The notes beneath the pieces were generated by a model. The model made no database searches and had not been told where the DNA came from. It worked only from the letters and a program-made list of their open reading frames with translations. Made by a program: the position numbers and the translations under genes. Of a stretch of 64,000 nucleotides of DNA, positions 20,634-30,912 are shown one piece after another. Positions within the stretch are counted from its first letter, which is position 1. The number at the start of each line of letters is the position of its first letter. This DNA comes from Alishewanella agri BL06 (GTDB taxonomy: Bacteria > Pseudomonadota > Gammaproteobacteria > Enterobacterales > Alteromonadaceae), in the NCBI RefSeq assembly GCF_000272005.1, contig NZ_AKKU01000015.1, positions 1 to 64,000 on the forward strand, in the 5' to 3' direction.

Positions 20634-21563
20634 TTAGCTTAGCGAAGAAACGACAGCTTGCAAGTTTTCTGACAGTTCTGCTTCTGTTTTTAACCAGATC
20701 AAATCGGGCCAGCTACGCAGCCAGGTCAACTGACGTTTTGCCAGCTGCCGGGTTGCTGCGATGCCTTGACTGACCATGGTCGGATAATCAATTTTACCGT
20801 CCAGATAATCCCACATCTGACGATAGCCGACACAGCGCATCGAAGGTAAGTCCGGATGCAAATCGCCGCGTTGATATAACTGTCGCACTTCCTGTTCAAA
20901 GCCTTGCGCTAACATCTGCAAAAAGCGTTGTTCTATACGCTGATGCAGCAGGGCACGATCAACCGGCGCTATCGCAAATTGCCGTACCGGGTAAGGCAGC
21001 GGCTCACCGGCGGCTGCGGTCAGTTCGGTCAAGCTTTGCCCGGAAATCCGGTATACCTCAAGCGCCCGGTTAATCCGCTGTGGATCATTCGGATGGATCC
21101 TGCTTGCTGATACGGGATCCACTAAGGCTAACTCTGCATGTAACGCTGTCCAGCCTTTGACAGCCGCTTCGGCTTCGAGTTCCGCCCGTACTGCCGGATC
21201 TGCGGCCGGTAAGCTGGAAATGCCCTGCAATAACGCCTTGAAATAGAGCATAGTGCCACCAACCAGAATCGGTGTATTACCCCGCGCTCTGATGTCAGCA
21301 ATTAATGCCAGCGCATCAGCACGAAAATCCGCCGCTGAGTAGCTGTCAGCCGGATCACGGATATCCAGCAAATAATGCGGCGCTGCCGCTTGCTCTGCCG
21401 CATCGGGTTTAGCGGTACCAATATCCATGCCCCGATACACCAGCGCGCTATCAACGCTGATTAACTCGGCGGTTTGCAAATGCTGTTTTAACGCTATTGC
21501 CAGTGCCGTTTTACCTGAGGCGGTGGGCCCCATAATACAGATCACCGGCTGTTCAACTGCCAT
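20634..21563 (-). CDS. miaA: tRNA dimethylallyltransferase MiaA
   Basis: Transfers dimethylallyl from DMAPP to A37 of tRNAs reading U-starting codons (i6A37). From the ATG at 21563 (GGAG seven bases upstream) it has 309 residues, with P-loop GPTASGKT (12-19), [19 protein letters not shown] and [10 protein letters not shown]. The start lies inside the end of mutL (11-base overlap), so it is translationally coupled. The longer reading from 21602 adds 13 residues of mutL-frame sequence and is rejected. Confidence 0.97.
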   Translation of the reverse strand: MAVEQPVICIMGPTASGKTALAIALKQHLQTAELISVDSALVYRGMDIGTAKPDAAEQAAAPHYLLDIRDPADSYSAADFRADALALIADIRARGNTPILVGGTMLYFKALLQGISSLPAADPAVRAELEAEAAVKGWTALHAELALVDPVSASRIHPNDPQRINRALEVYRISGQSLTELTAAAGEPLPYPVRQFAIAPVDRALLHQRIEQRFLQMLAQGFEQEVRQLYQRGDLHPDLPSMRCVGYRQMWDYLDGKIDYPTMVSQGIAATRQLAKRQLTWLRSWPDLIWLKTEAELSENLQAVVSSLS

Positions 21564-23370
21564 GACCGCGCTCCGGTAAGCTGTCTGCCCAGGCGGCAAC
21601 ATTCAGCAGTTGTGCCGTCGGATGCTGCGATGTTAAGAGCTGTGAATAAGAGTTTAACAAAATTTCTGCCTGCAGAAAATTGGCTGATAGTAGTAGCGCT
21701 AATAGCACTGTCGCTGTGACCGCTTGCTGCGCTTGGCGACCTTGCTGCAGCATTAAACTAAACCAGTCACTGATCGCCGTGTGCCGCAACCACTGCGGTA
21801 CCGCCCGGATAATGGCGGTATTATCTCTGATCAACAGATCAAAACCCAGCTCTTCCAGTGCCGCAGCTTGTTGCAGCAGCCAGTCTAATTCTGGTGTTAT
21901 CAGTTGTAGCCGCAGCGGTAACAATAAGGGCGCGCTGACTACTTGCTGCTGCCATGCCAGGGCCGCAGCTTGCGTCAGATCTTGCAGATATAATTGCTGT
22001 TGCTCTGACCAGAGCACATAGCGGTTCTCAACCAGAAGGTAAGAACCCTGCGCCTTTTGCGGCAGGGCTTGTGCAGTGCTACTGGCCAGATACGTCAGCT
22101 GAGCGTTAACGGTGCTAGTGTTAACCTCTTTGCCAGGGCCACCCGTTAAGCTGCTTCGCTGCGAAGAATTGACCTTGCCCACCGGATTTTGAGCAGTGAA
22201 TTGCAGTCGCCCTTCACCGACACTTCGCCCAGCAGGACTGTTGCTATCCGCCTGCAGCGGCCTTTGATAATGGTTATCTTTAGTGATAGCCGGCCAAGTT
22301 GCAACCGGCTCCGCTGAGGTAGGGCTAGGCTTGATGCCGGTTTGCGCTGTGCTGGGTGGCGCCGCCATTGCCAAGCTTTGCTGCAGCGCATCTGCTAAAG
22401 CACTGACCACAAAATCATGTACCAGTCGCGCCTGATGAAAACGCACCTCATGTTTTGCCGGATGCACATTAACATCCACTTCGGATGGCGCTAACTCCAG
22501 ATATAACACAAAGGCCGGTTGTTGTTCGGCGCTGAGTTGTTCACCGTACGCCTGCCGGATTGCATGATTCAGCAATTTATCCCGCATCATCCGGCCGTTA
22601 ACATAACTGTACTGGCAGGCGGCCTGTGTCTGGCAAGCGGCAGGCGGCAAAATCCAGCCACTAAGGCGGATTTGCTGATACTGATTTTCAATCCACACTG
22701 CCTGTTCAGCAAAAGCCCGGCCACAGATCGCCGCTAAGCGCTTTTGCCGCGCGCCCTGATGCTGGCAAAGAGGTAACCGGCGTATCGGCTGGCCGTTATG
22801 GGTTAACGACCAGCTAACATCAAACCGGCTCAGCGCCAGCCGTTTGACCAGCTCATCAATATGACTAAATTCGGTTTTATCGCTGCGTAAAAAACGCCGC
22901 CGGGCTGGGGTATTGAAGAACAGATCAAGCACTTCGATACTGGTGCCATCCGGATGGGCAGCGGGCCGCACCTGCACCGCCATGTCCCGGCCTTCAGCAC
23001 TGGCTTGCCAGGCTTTATCCTGCGCGGCCGGTTTTGAGGTCAGAGTTAACCGGGAGACCGAGCTGATACTGGCGAGAGCTTCACCGCGAAAGCCGAGACT
23101 ACAAATTTGCTCCAAATCGGCCAGGCTACTGATCTTACTGGTCGCATGCCGGCTTAACGCCAGCACCAGTTCCTGCTCGGCAATACCATTGCCATTGTCG
23201 CGGATCAGGATTTTCTTACTGCCGCCCTTCTCTATTTCCAGCTCGATTTGCGTCGCACCGGCGTCCAGGCTGTTCTCTACCAGTTCTTTTACCACTGATG
23301 CCGGGCGCTCTACCACCTCACCGGCAGCAATCTGGTTCGCCAGCTGCGGCGGCAATAATTGAATGGGCAT
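21553..23370 (-). CDS. mutL: DNA mismatch repair protein MutL
   Basis: Matchmaker ATPase linking MutS to MutH/UvrD in mismatch repair. The 605-residue protein has the GHKL ATPase motifs [19 protein letters not shown] and [10 protein letters not shown] in the first 100 residues. A variable Ser/Pro/Gln-rich linker (about 330-420) leads to a C-terminal dimerisation domain. I saw no DQHAxxER endonuclease motif, which fits a MutH-dependent MutL. It begins one base after the amiB stop. Confidence 0.97.
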   Translation of the reverse strand: MPIQLLPPQLANQIAAGEVVERPASVVKELVENSLDAGATQIELEIEKGGSKKILIRDNGNGIAEQELVLALSRHATSKISSLADLEQICSLGFRGEALASISSVSRLTLTSKPAAQDKAWQASAEGRDMAVQVRPAAHPDGTSIEVLDLFFNTPARRRFLRSDKTEFSHIDELVKRLALSRFDVSWSLTHNGQPIRRLPLCQHQGARQKRLAAICGRAFAEQAVWIENQYQQIRLSGWILPPAACQTQAACQYSYVNGRMMRDKLLNHAIRQAYGEQLSAEQQPAFVLYLELAPSEVDVNVHPAKHEVRFHQARLVHDFVVSALADALQQSLAMAAPPSTAQTGIKPSPTSAEPVATWPAITKDNHYQRPLQADSNSPAGRSVGEGRLQFTAQNPVGKVNSSQRSSLTGGPGKEVNTSTVNAQLTYLASSTAQALPQKAQGSYLLVENRYVLWSEQQQLYLQDLTQAAALAWQQQVVSAPLLLPLRLQLITPELDWLLQQAAALEELGFDLLIRDNTAIIRAVPQWLRHTAISDWFSLMLQQGRQAQQAVTATVLLALLLSANFLQAEILLNSYSQLLTSQHPTAQLLNVAAWADSLPERGHGS

Positions 23371-23371
23371 C

Positions 23372-24748
23372 TCAGGGGATCCGTAACACCTGACCGATAC
23401 GCAGGCTATCAGAACGTAACTGATTGTGCGTGCGTAACTCGTCTATCGACACATTATAACGTTGCGCCAGTAGTGACAGCGATTCGCCAGCCTGAACACG
23501 GTGTTCTTTCGCCCGACGCTGGGCGAACAACGAATCTGCCGGTGGCGACAACTCAAAGTGCCGGCGCACACCATTAAAAATGGATTGCACCAGTTTTTGC
23601 TGATGGCCAGGCGTCCGTAATAAGCGCTCTTCCTGTGGATTGGAAATAAAACCCACTTCAACCAAAATCGATGGAATATCGGGCGCTCGTAATACCCCTA
23701 AACTGGCGGCCTGCGGTTCGCGCTTATGCAAGGTAGTAATTTTACCCATCTCAGATAACACCTGATTCGCCACCTGATGCGCAGTGACCATCGAATGATT
23801 CATCGACAAGTCCAGTACCGTTTGTGCCAGATAGCGTTCATTGGCCGAGTCTTTAATCACCTCGGCCACGCCACCTAACAGTTCACCGTGACGCTCGGTT
23901 TGTTCCAACATCCGGCCCACTTCTGAGGTAGCGCGACGCAGTGATAAAACCCAGACGGCAGCGCCGCGCGGATGTGGCGAAGTAAAAGCATCGGCATGCA
24001 CGGAAATCAAAAGATCGGCTTGCAACCGCCGGGCAATATCAGTGCGGTTATTGACCGGAATATAATAATCGCCGGTACGCACCAGCGCCGCTTTCATACC
24101 AGGCTCACGGTTAAAACGTTCAACCAAGGCTTTGGCTAATGGCAAGGTCAGGTTTTTCTCAAAAGTGCCGGAAGGACCAATAGAACCAGGGTCGTTTCCA
24201 CCATGCCCGGCATCTACGGCAATAATAATATCGCGCGCTGCCCGAATACTGGCAGGTACCGGTGTTCTGGCCGGCGTAGTATTGGCTGGAGTTGTTGCCA
24301 CAGGACGACTGGCCTGGCTGGCATTAGCGCTACTGGCCGCAGCGCTGGCCGTCAGCGGTAGATCGACAACCAGCCGGTGCCCGAAACTGTCCACCGGGGT
24401 TAACGCAAACACATTCGGCTTTATCGTTTGGGTCAGATCGAGCACAATACGCATCTTGCCCTGACCACCACTGCTACGAATGCCGCTAATCAACGGCGAT
24501 TGCCCGTTGCTGGCTGGTAACGCCGGGCTACCTCGAACGTTACTGAGATCAATCACTAAACGATCAGGTTTATCGAGGGTAAAGTATTTAAAATCCGGCG
24601 CCGATGCCAAATCAAAGACCACCCGCGTATTATCCGATGCCGGAGCAATCCGCACACTTTGTACCTGCGCGCTTGCCTGCACCAGCGGTGCGGCAAATAA
24701 ACAGATTAAGACCAGAACCAGCAGTGACAGCGCGTTATTTTTGCTCAT
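23372..24748 (-). CDS. amiB: N-acetylmuramoyl-L-alanine amidase (AmiB type)
   Basis: Periplasmic zinc amidase that cleaves peptide stems from septal peptidoglycan for daughter-cell separation. The 458-residue protein has a signal peptide (about 1-25) and an AMIN domain (about 30-130). The Amidase_3 domain has the zinc ligands in [20 protein letters not shown] and SVHADAF and the catalytic Glu in [12 protein letters not shown]-terminal LysM domain (about 412-458) follows. Such AmiB enzymes are usually EnvC/NlpD-activated; that is family knowledge. Confidence 0.95.
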   Translation of the reverse strand: MSKNNALSLLVLVLICLFAAPLVQASAQVQSVRIAPASDNTRVVFDLASAPDFKYFTLDKPDRLVIDLSNVRGSPALPASNGQSPLISGIRSSGGQGKMRIVLDLTQTIKPNVFALTPVDSFGHRLVVDLPLTASAAASSANASQASRPVATTPANTTPARTPVPASIRAARDIIIAVDAGHGGNDPGSIGPSGTFEKNLTLPLAKALVERFNREPGMKAALVRTGDYYIPVNNRTDIARRLQADLLISVHADAFTSPHPRGAAVWVLSLRRATSEVGRMLEQTERHGELLGGVAEVIKDSANERYLAQTVLDLSMNHSMVTAHQVANQVLSEMGKITTLHKREPQAASLGVLRAPDIPSILVEVGFISNPQEERLLRTPGHQQKLVQSIFNGVRRHFELSPPADSLFAQRRAKEHRVQAGESLSLLAQRYNVSIDELRTHNQLRSDSLRIGQVLRIP

Positions 24749-25208
24749 TATCCGTCAATATCGTTATTATTTTACTGCCTGCCTGACTGCCCGCTACTAA
24801 CTGCAAAGTGCGCAGTTCTCCCTGCTGAGTCAGTTGTAATTGTAAATCGGCTTGCGGCAAATAACCGGCGCCCCGCTCCGGCCATTCGATTAAACATAAG
24901 CTGTTTGGATTAAAGTAATCCCTTATGCCCATAAATTCCAGCTCTTCCGGATCATGCAGCCGATATAAATCAAAGTGATATACCTGCAACTCCGCCAACT
25001 GATAGGGTTCGACCAGCGTATAGGTCGGGCTTTTTACCGCGCCCGGATGCCCCAGCGCCTGAATCAGCCCACGGCAAAAGGTCGTTTTCCCAGCCCCCAG
25101 GTCACCTTGCAAAAACACCACCATACCACCATGCAACAGGCCGGCTAATCTTGCCGCCAGGGCCAGGGTAGCAGCTTCTGATTGCAGTGTAAGGTGGTGT
25201 TGACTCAC
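24735..25208 (-). CDS. tsaE: tRNA t6A biosynthesis ATPase TsaE
   Basis: ATPase subunit of the TsaBDE complex that makes threonylcarbamoyladenosine at A37. The 157-residue protein has P-loop GDLGAGKTT (35-43) and the conserved SPTYTLVEPY and HFDLYRLHDPEELEFMGIRD segments. The start is GTG. Its end overlaps amiB by 14 bases. In E. coli nnrE lies directly upstream; here tsaE is directly divergent from queG and nnrE is missing. Confidence 0.97.
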   Translation of the reverse strand: MSQHHLTLQSEAATLALAARLAGLLHGGMVVFLQGDLGAGKTTFCRGLIQALGHPGAVKSPTYTLVEPYQLAELQVYHFDLYRLHDPEELEFMGIRDYFNPNSLCLIEWPERGAGYLPQADLQLQLTQQGELRTLQLVAGSQAGSKIITILTDNEQK

Positions 25209-25364
25209 TATCTGATCCTACCGTGCTTGATATCACTTTCTGGCTGGCTATGGTAACAAAGGAACAAGCCAGACAGCCAGTAAAACCAATAAAATACCGC
25301 CATTGGACGTCTAAGTTGCCGATTAGTTCCGGTTAGTGACACAACGCGGCTGCCAAAAGTAAGT

Positions 25365-25373
25365 TGTGATAAT
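25365..25373 (+). promoter_or_regulatory. Extended -10 promoter candidate for queG
   Basis: TGTGATAAT (25365-25373) matches an extended -10 element. The -35 region is poor, as is usual for extended -10 promoters. It lies 29 bases before the queG ATG. Confidence 0.4.
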
Positions 25374-25401
25374 ATAAAGCCTTCTTAACAGGCGTTATAA
25401 C

Positions 25402-26535
25402 ATGCAAGCAGAAAAGATCCGCAATCAGATTAAAGCCTGGGCCAAAGAGCTGGGCTTTCAGGCCTGTGGCATTAGCCGGCCACAGCTGGGTGCAGAACAA
25501 GAACAGCGTTTACAGCAGTGGCTGGACGCCGGTTACCATGGTGAAATGCAGTATATGGCAGAGCATGGCATGTTGCGCGCCAGACCTGCCGGGCTGCATC
25601 CGGGGACCTTGAGTGTAATCAGCGTGCGCCTGGATTACCTGCCAAAAGCGGCGGCCTTTGCCACGAATCTGGCCGACCCCAGCCAGGCCTATATCAGCCG
25701 CTATGCGCTGGGTCGCGATTATCATAAATTAATGCGTAACCGCTTAAAGCAACTGGGACAAAAAATTGCCACCCTGATCTCGGATCTGGACGGCCGGCCC
25801 TTTGTAGATTCGGCGCCGATTTTAGAACGGCCTTTAGCGCAGCAAGCCGGCCTGGGCTGGATAGGGAAACACAGTCTACTGCTGGCTGAAGAAGCCGGTT
25901 CCTGGTTTTTTCTCGGCGAGTTACTGGTTAATCTGGAACTGCCGGTTGACCAACCACACCCCGGCGATTGCGGCAGCTGCGTCGCCTGTATTACCAGCTG
26001 CCCTACCGGCGCTATCGTTGCGCCCTATGTCGTTGATGCCCGCCGCTGCATCTCCTATCTGACAATTGAGCTGAAAGGCGCCATTCCAACGGAATTCAGA
26101 CCCTTACTGGGTAATCGCATTTACGGCTGTGATGATTGCCAGCTGGTATGCCCGGTGAACCGGCAGGCACCGCTGACTGCGGAGCCGGATTTTCAACGCC
26201 GGCCGCAGTGGCAGGATCAATCGCTGCTGGCATTATTTCAGTGGGATGAAACGACCTTCCTGCGCCTGACCGAAGGCAGTGCCATCCGGCGTATTGGTTT
26301 TGAACGTTGGCAGCGCAACCTGGCAGTGGCGCTGGGTAATGCCCCCTACCAGCCGGAAATTGTCGCCTCGCTTAAGCAGGCACAGCCAACAGCGACGCCG
26401 CTGGTTGCCGAACATATTGAGTGGGCCTTGCAGCAACAAAAACAAAAAAGCTATCTGGCGCAGAATCTGTTACCACGTAGTACCGAAAGACTGGTGCGGA
26501 TTATTCAGAAGGGCTTGCCCAGAGATGCTGGCTAA
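25402..26535 (+). CDS. queG: Epoxyqueuosine reductase QueG
   Basis: Cobalamin- and Fe-S-dependent enzyme for the last step of queuosine synthesis, reducing epoxyqueuosine in tRNA. The 377-residue protein has the catalytic RPFVDSAPILERPLAQQAGLG segment (broken here only by convention). Two [4Fe-4S] clusters are marked by CGSCVACITSCPTGAI and by CDDCQLVCPVN together with Cys in RRCISYLTIE. A HEAT-like C-terminal domain follows. tgt and queA of the same pathway lie at 53-55 kb. Its 3' end overlaps the convergent DUF1289 gene by 35 bases. Confidence 0.97.
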   Translation: MQAEKIRNQIKAWAKELGFQACGISRPQLGAEQEQRLQQWLDAGYHGEMQYMAEHGMLRARPAGLHPGTLSVISVRLDYLPKAAAFATNLADPSQAYISRYALGRDYHKLMRNRLKQLGQKIATLISDLDGRPFVDSAPILERPLAQQAGLGWIGKHSLLLAEEAGSWFFLGELLVNLELPVDQPHPGDCGSCVACITSCPTGAIVAPYVVDARRCISYLTIELKGAIPTEFRPLLGNRIYGCDDCQLVCPVNRQAPLTAEPDFQRRPQWQDQSLLALFQWDETTFLRLTEGSAIRRIGFERWQRNLAVALGNAPYQPEIVASLKQAQPTATPLVAEHIEWALQQQKQKSYLAQNLLPRSTERLVRIIQKGLPRDAG

Positions 26536-26704
26536 GTTGGGCATCACGCTGTGCCTGGCGAGCTGCCGCCAGCACACAAATTTGTTGCTGTCGGGCGCTT
26601 GAGGCCTGATGCCATTCGGTAATTTCACTGAGTAAACGGCCGCAGCCAAGGCAACAGTCCTGCTGATCCAGACAACAATTACGCACACAAGGGGACTTAA
26701 CCAT
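26501..26704 (-). CDS. DUF1289 cysteine-rich small protein
   Basis: A 67-residue protein with the DUF1289 signature SPCVRNCCLDQQDCCLGCGR (residues 4-23), containing a dense cysteine cluster suited to metal or Fe-S binding, followed by an EITEW motif. Function unknown. It is convergent with queG and overlaps its last 35 bases. The other reading frame at 26470-26688 lacks the signature and is a shadow. Confidence 0.85.
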   Translation of the reverse strand: MVKSPCVRNCCLDQQDCCLGCGRLLSEITEWHQASSARQQQICVLAAARQAQRDAQLSQHLWASPSE

Positions 26705-26834
26705 ACGCAGTCCTCTACAACGGCTTATCGATAGTGCCTGAGTATAGCGCGGCAGCGTCAGACCCGCGCAAAATTTAACAAAAAATTCTTATTTGGCAAG
26801 CATAGCTTCGTTGCTGCCAGCTGCCCAGTAACCA

Positions 26835-26865
26835 GAAACGACAAAGCAGCCAGTAGGCTGCTTTG
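26835..26865 (-). terminator. Hairpin terminator after tRNA-Gly
   Basis: A 10-bp stem CAAAGCAGCC/GGCTGCTTTG (26842-26851 with 26856-26865), four-base loop, then TGTCGTTTC on the minus strand. It lies ten bases after the tRNA CCA. The U tract is weak, so termination may be partial. Confidence 0.65.
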
Positions 26866-26874
26866 TGTTGAATT

Positions 26875-26950
26875 TGGAGCGAGTTACGAGGTTCGAACTC
26901 GTGACCTCGACCTTGGCAAGGTCGCGCTCTACCAGCTGAGCTAAACTCGC
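26875..26950 (-). tRNA. glyV: tRNA-Gly(GCC)
   Basis: A 76-base tRNA with perfect acceptor stem GCGAGTT/AACTCGC, encoded CCA, anticodon loop CTTGCCAAG (anticodon GCC) and T-loop TTCGAAC. It lies between orn and queG, as the glyVXY cluster does in E. coli, but as a single copy. Confidence 0.98.
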
Positions 26951-27034
26951 ATCGGGTCGCAGTGATTAACGAGGTTAATCTTGCGTCTGATGGCGCGCAT
27001 TTTACAAAATCAGTCGCCCGATGCAAGGTTTTTT

Positions 27035-27583
27035 TCAGGGTAAACGAAAAAAATATTGGCGATAGGTGACTAATTCAGCAATTGACTCACGGATATCGTC
27101 CAGCGCCAGGTGGCTGCTGCTCTTTTGCACCTTGTTCAGCACCTCAGGATGCCAGCGCCGCGCCAGTTCTTTTACCGTGCTGACATCTAAATTACGGTAA
27201 TGGAAGAAGGCTTCCAGCTCTGGCGCATACTCCGCCAAAAAACGCCGGTCCTGACCAATGCTGTTCCCACACATCGGGGATTTGCCCTTGCTCACATATT
27301 GGCTTAAAAAGGCGATGGTTTGCTGCTCAGCCTCTGCCAGCGTCACCGTGCTGGCACGACAACGGGCAGTCAAACCGCTTTTGCCATGCTGCTCTACACA
27401 CCAGGGGTCCATATTATCCAGAATCTCGTCCGCCGTCTTAATCGCAAATACCGGGCCCTCGGCCAGAATATTTAACTGACTGTCGGTAACGATGGTCGCC
27501 ATTTCCAAAATGACGTCGGTTTTCGGTTCCAGGCCGGTCATTTCCAGATCCAGCCAAATCAGATTAGTATCATTTACTGCCAT
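27035..27583 (-). CDS. orn: Oligoribonuclease
   Basis: 3'-5' exonuclease that degrades 2-5-nucleotide RNAs, including pGpG from c-di-GMP turnover, and is usually essential. From the ATG at 27583 (GAGGAA close upstream) it has 182 residues, with the DEDDh residues Asp12 and Glu14 in WLDLEMTGL, the [11 protein letters not shown] segment and ALDDIRESI. An upstream start at 27700 would add 39 non-conserved residues overlapping rsgA and is rejected. Divergent from rsgA as in E. coli. Confidence 0.97.
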   Translation of the reverse strand: MAVNDTNLIWLDLEMTGLEPKTDVILEMATIVTDSQLNILAEGPVFAIKTADEILDNMDPWCVEQHGKSGLTARCRASTVTLAEAEQQTIAFLSQYVSKGKSPMCGNSIGQDRRFLAEYAPELEAFFHYRNLDVSTVKELARRWHPEVLNKVQKSSSHLALDDIRESIAELVTYRQYFFRLP

Positions 27584-27692
27584 AGTTTCCTCAGCTATAT
27601 CGAAGCCAGATGGCTTTGTCCGCGGGCGCTTTACAGGTATGATACACCCCAGAAACCAACTGTGATAGCTAAAGCCAGCAAAACGGTAAACC

Positions 27693-28727
27693 GTGACCAA
27701 GAAAAAACACCTGAATCAACGCCAGCATCAACGTATTGCCGACAATGAGCAGCGGCGGCTAAAACGCAGCAATAAAGCCAGTGCCAGTGACTGGGACGAC
27801 GCCCTACTGCACCCGCCGGAACCGGGGTTAGTGCTTAGCCGCTTTGGTCAGCATGCCGATGTCGAAGATACGAGCGGTGCTGTGGTGCGCTGTAATATGC
27901 GCCGCACTATCAGTTCGGTGGTGACCGGCGACCAGGTCAGCTGGCGCCGCAGCAAACAACCGACCGGCAGCATTGATGGCGTGATTGAAGCGGTGGCAGA
28001 ACGGCACTCGGTACTGCTACGCCCGGATTTTTATGATGGCTTAAAACCGGTCGCCGCCAATATCGATTTAATGATTATTGTCTCCGCCATCCTGCCGGCG
28101 CTGTCGTTAAATATTATCGACCGTTATCTGGTGGCCTCAGAAATCACCGGCATTAAACCGCTACTGGTCATTAATAAAATCGACTTATTACCCGAAACTG
28201 AACAACAGGCGCTCGACCAACAACTGCAACTGTACCGGCAGATGGGCTACGCCTGCCTGCTGGTCAGTGCCAAAACCGGTCAAGGTATGGCCGAGCTGCT
28301 ACAGTATCTGCATAGCGGTACCAGCATCTTTGTCGGCCAGTCGGGCGTCGGCAAGTCATCGCTGATGAATACCCTGATGCCGGGCCTGGCGGCCGCGACG
28401 CAGGAAGTATCAGAAGTATCGGGTCTGGGCCAGCATACCACCACGGTTTCCCGGCTGTATCACCTGCCGGAAGGCGGCAAGCTGATTGATTCACCGGGTA
28501 TTCGCGAGTTTGCACTCTGGCATTTATCGCCGGAGGAAGTGACCAACGGCTTTATCGAGTTCCGGCCCTGGCTGGGCCGGTGTAAGTTCCGCGACTGTAA
28601 GCATCTGACCGATCCGGGCTGTGCTATTCAGCATGCCGTAGCAGAGGGCGAGATCAGCCCGCTACGCTACGAGAGTTACCAGAAAATCCTGCACAGTATG
28701 GCGCAGGATAAACCGCATTATTTTTAA
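27693..28727 (+). CDS. rsgA: Ribosome small-subunit GTPase RsgA
   Basis: Circularly permuted GTPase that assists late 30S maturation. The 344-residue protein has an OB-fold N-terminus and G4 NKID (161-164) preceding G1 GQSGVGKSS (215-223). The C-terminal zinc site is formed by Cys297, Cys302, His304 and Cys310. The start is GTG, matching the N-terminal MxKxK pattern of E. coli RsgA; its Shine-Dalgarno sequence is poor. It is followed by psd, as in E. coli. Confidence 0.97.
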   Translation: MTKKKHLNQRQHQRIADNEQRRLKRSNKASASDWDDALLHPPEPGLVLSRFGQHADVEDTSGAVVRCNMRRTISSVVTGDQVSWRRSKQPTGSIDGVIEAVAERHSVLLRPDFYDGLKPVAANIDLMIIVSAILPALSLNIIDRYLVASEITGIKPLLVINKIDLLPETEQQALDQQLQLYRQMGYACLLVSAKTGQGMAELLQYLHSGTSIFVGQSGVGKSSLMNTLMPGLAAATQEVSEVSGLGQHTTTVSRLYHLPEGGKLIDSPGIREFALWHLSPEEVTNGFIEFRPWLGRCKFRDCKHLTDPGCAIQHAVAEGEISPLRYESYQKILHSMAQDKPHYF

Positions 28728-28761
28728 CTTTTAGTCTTTCAATACGAGTAGCTGACATCTT

Positions 28762-29637
28762 ATGGATAAATTTAAAATCACTCTGCAATACCTGTTACCC
28801 AAGCACCTGTTATCACGTTTGGTGGGTTATCTGGCCGCAGCGAAACTGGGTTTTATCAGTCATGCCCTGATTAGCCTGTTTATCAAAGCCTATAAGATCA
28901 ATATGCAGGAAGCCAGGCATGAAAAAGCCAGTGACTATGCCAGCTTTAATGAGTTCTTTACCCGGCCGCTGAAAGACGGTATCCGGCCGCTGGTCGCCGA
29001 TCCTGCCATCGTCGCGCACCCGGTAGACGGTGCCATCAGCCAGCTCGGCGATATCGTCGCTGGCCAGCTGGTGCAGGCAAAAAACCACGATTACAGCCTG
29101 CAAAGTCTGCTCGGCGGTAAAGCCGAAACGGCGGAGCCTTTTGCTGGCGGTAAATTCGCTACCATTTATCTGGCGCCCAAAGATTACCACCGTATCCATA
29201 TGCCGGTTAGCGGCACCCTGCGCGAGATGATCTATGTACCGGGCGAGCTATTCTCAGTAAACCCGCTGACCGCTGAAAATGTCCCGGATCTGTTTGCCCG
29301 TAATGAACGAGTAGTAACCATTTTTGATACTGAATTCGGCCCTATGGCATTGGTATTGGTTGGCGCCACTATCGTAGCCAGTATCGAAACCGTTTGGGCG
29401 GGCACCGTCACACCACCGACCGGTAAAGAGGTATTTCGCTGGCAATATCCGGCTGAGGGTTTAAACAGCATCAGACTGGAAAAGGGCGCTGAGATGGGCC
29501 GTTTTAAACTGGGCTCTACTGTGATTCTGGCGTTCCCGCATGGCAGCATCGACTTTTTAGCTGACCAACAGCCGGGCACAGTGACCCGTATGGGCACCGC
29601 CTTTGCCAATATTAAGCCAGCCAAGATGGCGGACTAA
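28762..29637 (+). CDS. psd: Phosphatidylserine decarboxylase proenzyme
   Basis: Membrane-associated pyruvoyl enzyme that makes phosphatidylethanolamine. The 291-residue proenzyme has the autocleavage motif LGST (250-253), where Ser252 becomes the pyruvoyl group. The supporting residues are Asp89 in PVDGAIS and His146 in DYHRIHM. It lies 34 bases after rsgA and directly precedes a glycerophosphodiester phosphodiesterase gene, grouping two phospholipid-metabolism steps. Confidence 0.97.
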   Translation: MDKFKITLQYLLPKHLLSRLVGYLAAAKLGFISHALISLFIKAYKINMQEARHEKASDYASFNEFFTRPLKDGIRPLVADPAIVAHPVDGAISQLGDIVAGQLVQAKNHDYSLQSLLGGKAETAEPFAGGKFATIYLAPKDYHRIHMPVSGTLREMIYVPGELFSVNPLTAENVPDLFARNERVVTIFDTEFGPMALVLVGATIVASIETVWAGTVTPPTGKEVFRWQYPAEGLNSIRLEKGAEMGRFKLGSTVILAFPHGSIDFLADQQPGTVTRMGTAFANIKPAKMAD

Positions 29638-29638
29638 G

Positions 29639-30328
29639 ATGCAGATTATTGCCCATCGCGGCGCCAGTGGTGAGTATCCGGAAAATACCCTGCTGGCGTT
29701 TCGCCAGGCCTTAGCCCAGGGCGCAGATGCTATCGAGCTGGATGTGTTTGCGGTAGAAGGCGAACTGATTGTGATCCACGATCCGCATCTGCAGCGCACC
29801 ACCAATGGCCGCGGCAGTATTTACCAGCATAGCCTGGCACAACTGGCCACTATCGACGCCGGTGCCGGCGAGCCGATCCCGCTATTGTGGCAGGTGCTAC
29901 AGCTGGTACAAGGCCGCTGTTGGCTAAATATCGAATTAAAGGGAGCGGATACGCTCGAACCTTTGCTAAAACTGTTGCAGCGCGCTGAGCGCGAGCTGAA
30001 CTATGATCTTAACAGCCTGCTGATTTCCTCCTTTAATCATAAACTGTTGGCCGCCGTAAAAGCGGCGCGGCCTGAGCTAAAAACCGGTGCGCTAACGGCT
30101 TCACTGCCTATCGACAATTGCGCCTTCGCTACGCAATTGCAGGCGTACTCAGTACACTGTGATGCCGGCTTTATCGATGCGGCGCTGGTTGCCGATGCCA
30201 AAGCCCGGCAACTGCAGCTTTATGTTTATACGGTAGATGAGGCAGATGATTTAGCGCGGCTAAAGGCGCTCGGTGTCGATGGGGTTTTTACTAATTATCC
30301 GGCGCGCAGCCGCAAGCTTCTGACATAA
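29639..30328 (+). CDS. ugpQ: Glycerophosphodiester phosphodiesterase
   Basis: Cytosolic GDPD-family enzyme that splits glycerophosphodiesters into glycerol-3-phosphate and an alcohol. From the ATG at 29639 it has 229 residues, no signal peptide, and the catalytic set His6-Arg7 (AHRGAS), Glu33/Asp35 (IELDV) and His48 (IHDPH), plus ELKG. The start lies one base after the psd stop, so it is coupled. The upstream start at 29603 would extend into psd. UgpQ is the nearest E. coli counterpart; the symbol is tentative. Confidence 0.9.
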   Translation: MQIIAHRGASGEYPENTLLAFRQALAQGADAIELDVFAVEGELIVIHDPHLQRTTNGRGSIYQHSLAQLATIDAGAGEPIPLLWQVLQLVQGRCWLNIELKGADTLEPLLKLLQRAERELNYDLNSLLISSFNHKLLAAVKAARPELKTGALTASLPIDNCAFATQLQAYSVHCDAGFIDAALVADAKARQLQLYVYTVDEADDLARLKALGVDGVFTNYPARSRKLLT

Positions 30329-30347
30329 AACCACAACCACCTGATGT

Positions 30348-30375
30348 AAAAAAACCTGCTTTAAGCAGGTTTTTT
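30348..30375. terminator. Bidirectional intrinsic terminator
   Basis: Stem CCTGC/GCAGG, extendable through the loop, is flanked by an A-run on the left and a T-run on the right. It serves both ugpQ (+) and the MerC-like gene (-), whose stop lies within it. Confidence 0.9.
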
Positions 30376-30765
30376 ATCATCGGTTTCACAGCTATTACAC
30401 TGATTGCAAAGCCGCATATTCATAATATGGGCAAACACGACGAGCGAGGCGCCAATCACCAGAATTAAATGCTCGTACTCATGCCCCCAGGCACCGCGCT
30501 GCCAGTAAATAAAACCACCTAAGAACAGCGAATAAAATGGGTAGAGTTTGCGGTGATAACGATGAAAGCCGATAAACAGCGTAATAAAGCCCAGCACCAT
30601 AGTAAATAACAATACAAAACCTTCAAAGGCATGGTTATGAGCAGCAGTTAAACCCAACAGCGGTAATACAGGCAGGATCACCGGCAATAAAATGCAGTGA
30701 ATGGCACAGAGTGATGTGACCATAATACCGAACTTATCAAATAACAGCCTTGCCTTTGCCAGCAC
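30361..30765 (-). CDS. MerC-domain membrane protein
   Basis: A 134-residue protein with about four transmembrane segments and the MerC signature SLCAIHC (Cys20, His23, Cys24) in the first one, preceded by LLFDKFGI. MerC proteins import mercury, but chromosomal stand-alone members often have other or unknown roles; no mer gene is nearby. A cytosolic-type tail carries C120xxC123xxC126. I chose GTG at 30765 (AGAGGG seven bases upstream) over the 5'-most start at 30861, which adds a non-conserved stretch. Confidence 0.8.
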   Translation of the reverse strand: MLAKARLLFDKFGIMVTSLCAIHCILLPVILPVLPLLGLTAAHNHAFEGFVLLFTMVLGFITLFIGFHRYHRKLYPFYSLFLGGFIYWQRGAWGHEYEHLILVIGASLVVFAHIMNMRLCNQCNSCETDDKKPA

Positions 30766-30912
30766 AACCAAACCCTCTGCATTCCACGAGACGATATAAT
30801 ATAACAAAAGCACGCAATTGCAAACGGGCAAGTGAAAAAATGCTGCGCCCGGCAGCGTCACTAAGCGGGCTATGGCATAATAGCCGTATTTAATCCGGAA
30901 AGACTTATAGCT

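Noticed and set aside
26875-26950. tRNA-Gly as an attachment site for an island
   Set aside because: The tRNA 3' end is not repeated nearby, and the conserved orn-queG neighbours are adjacent, so no island is inserted.
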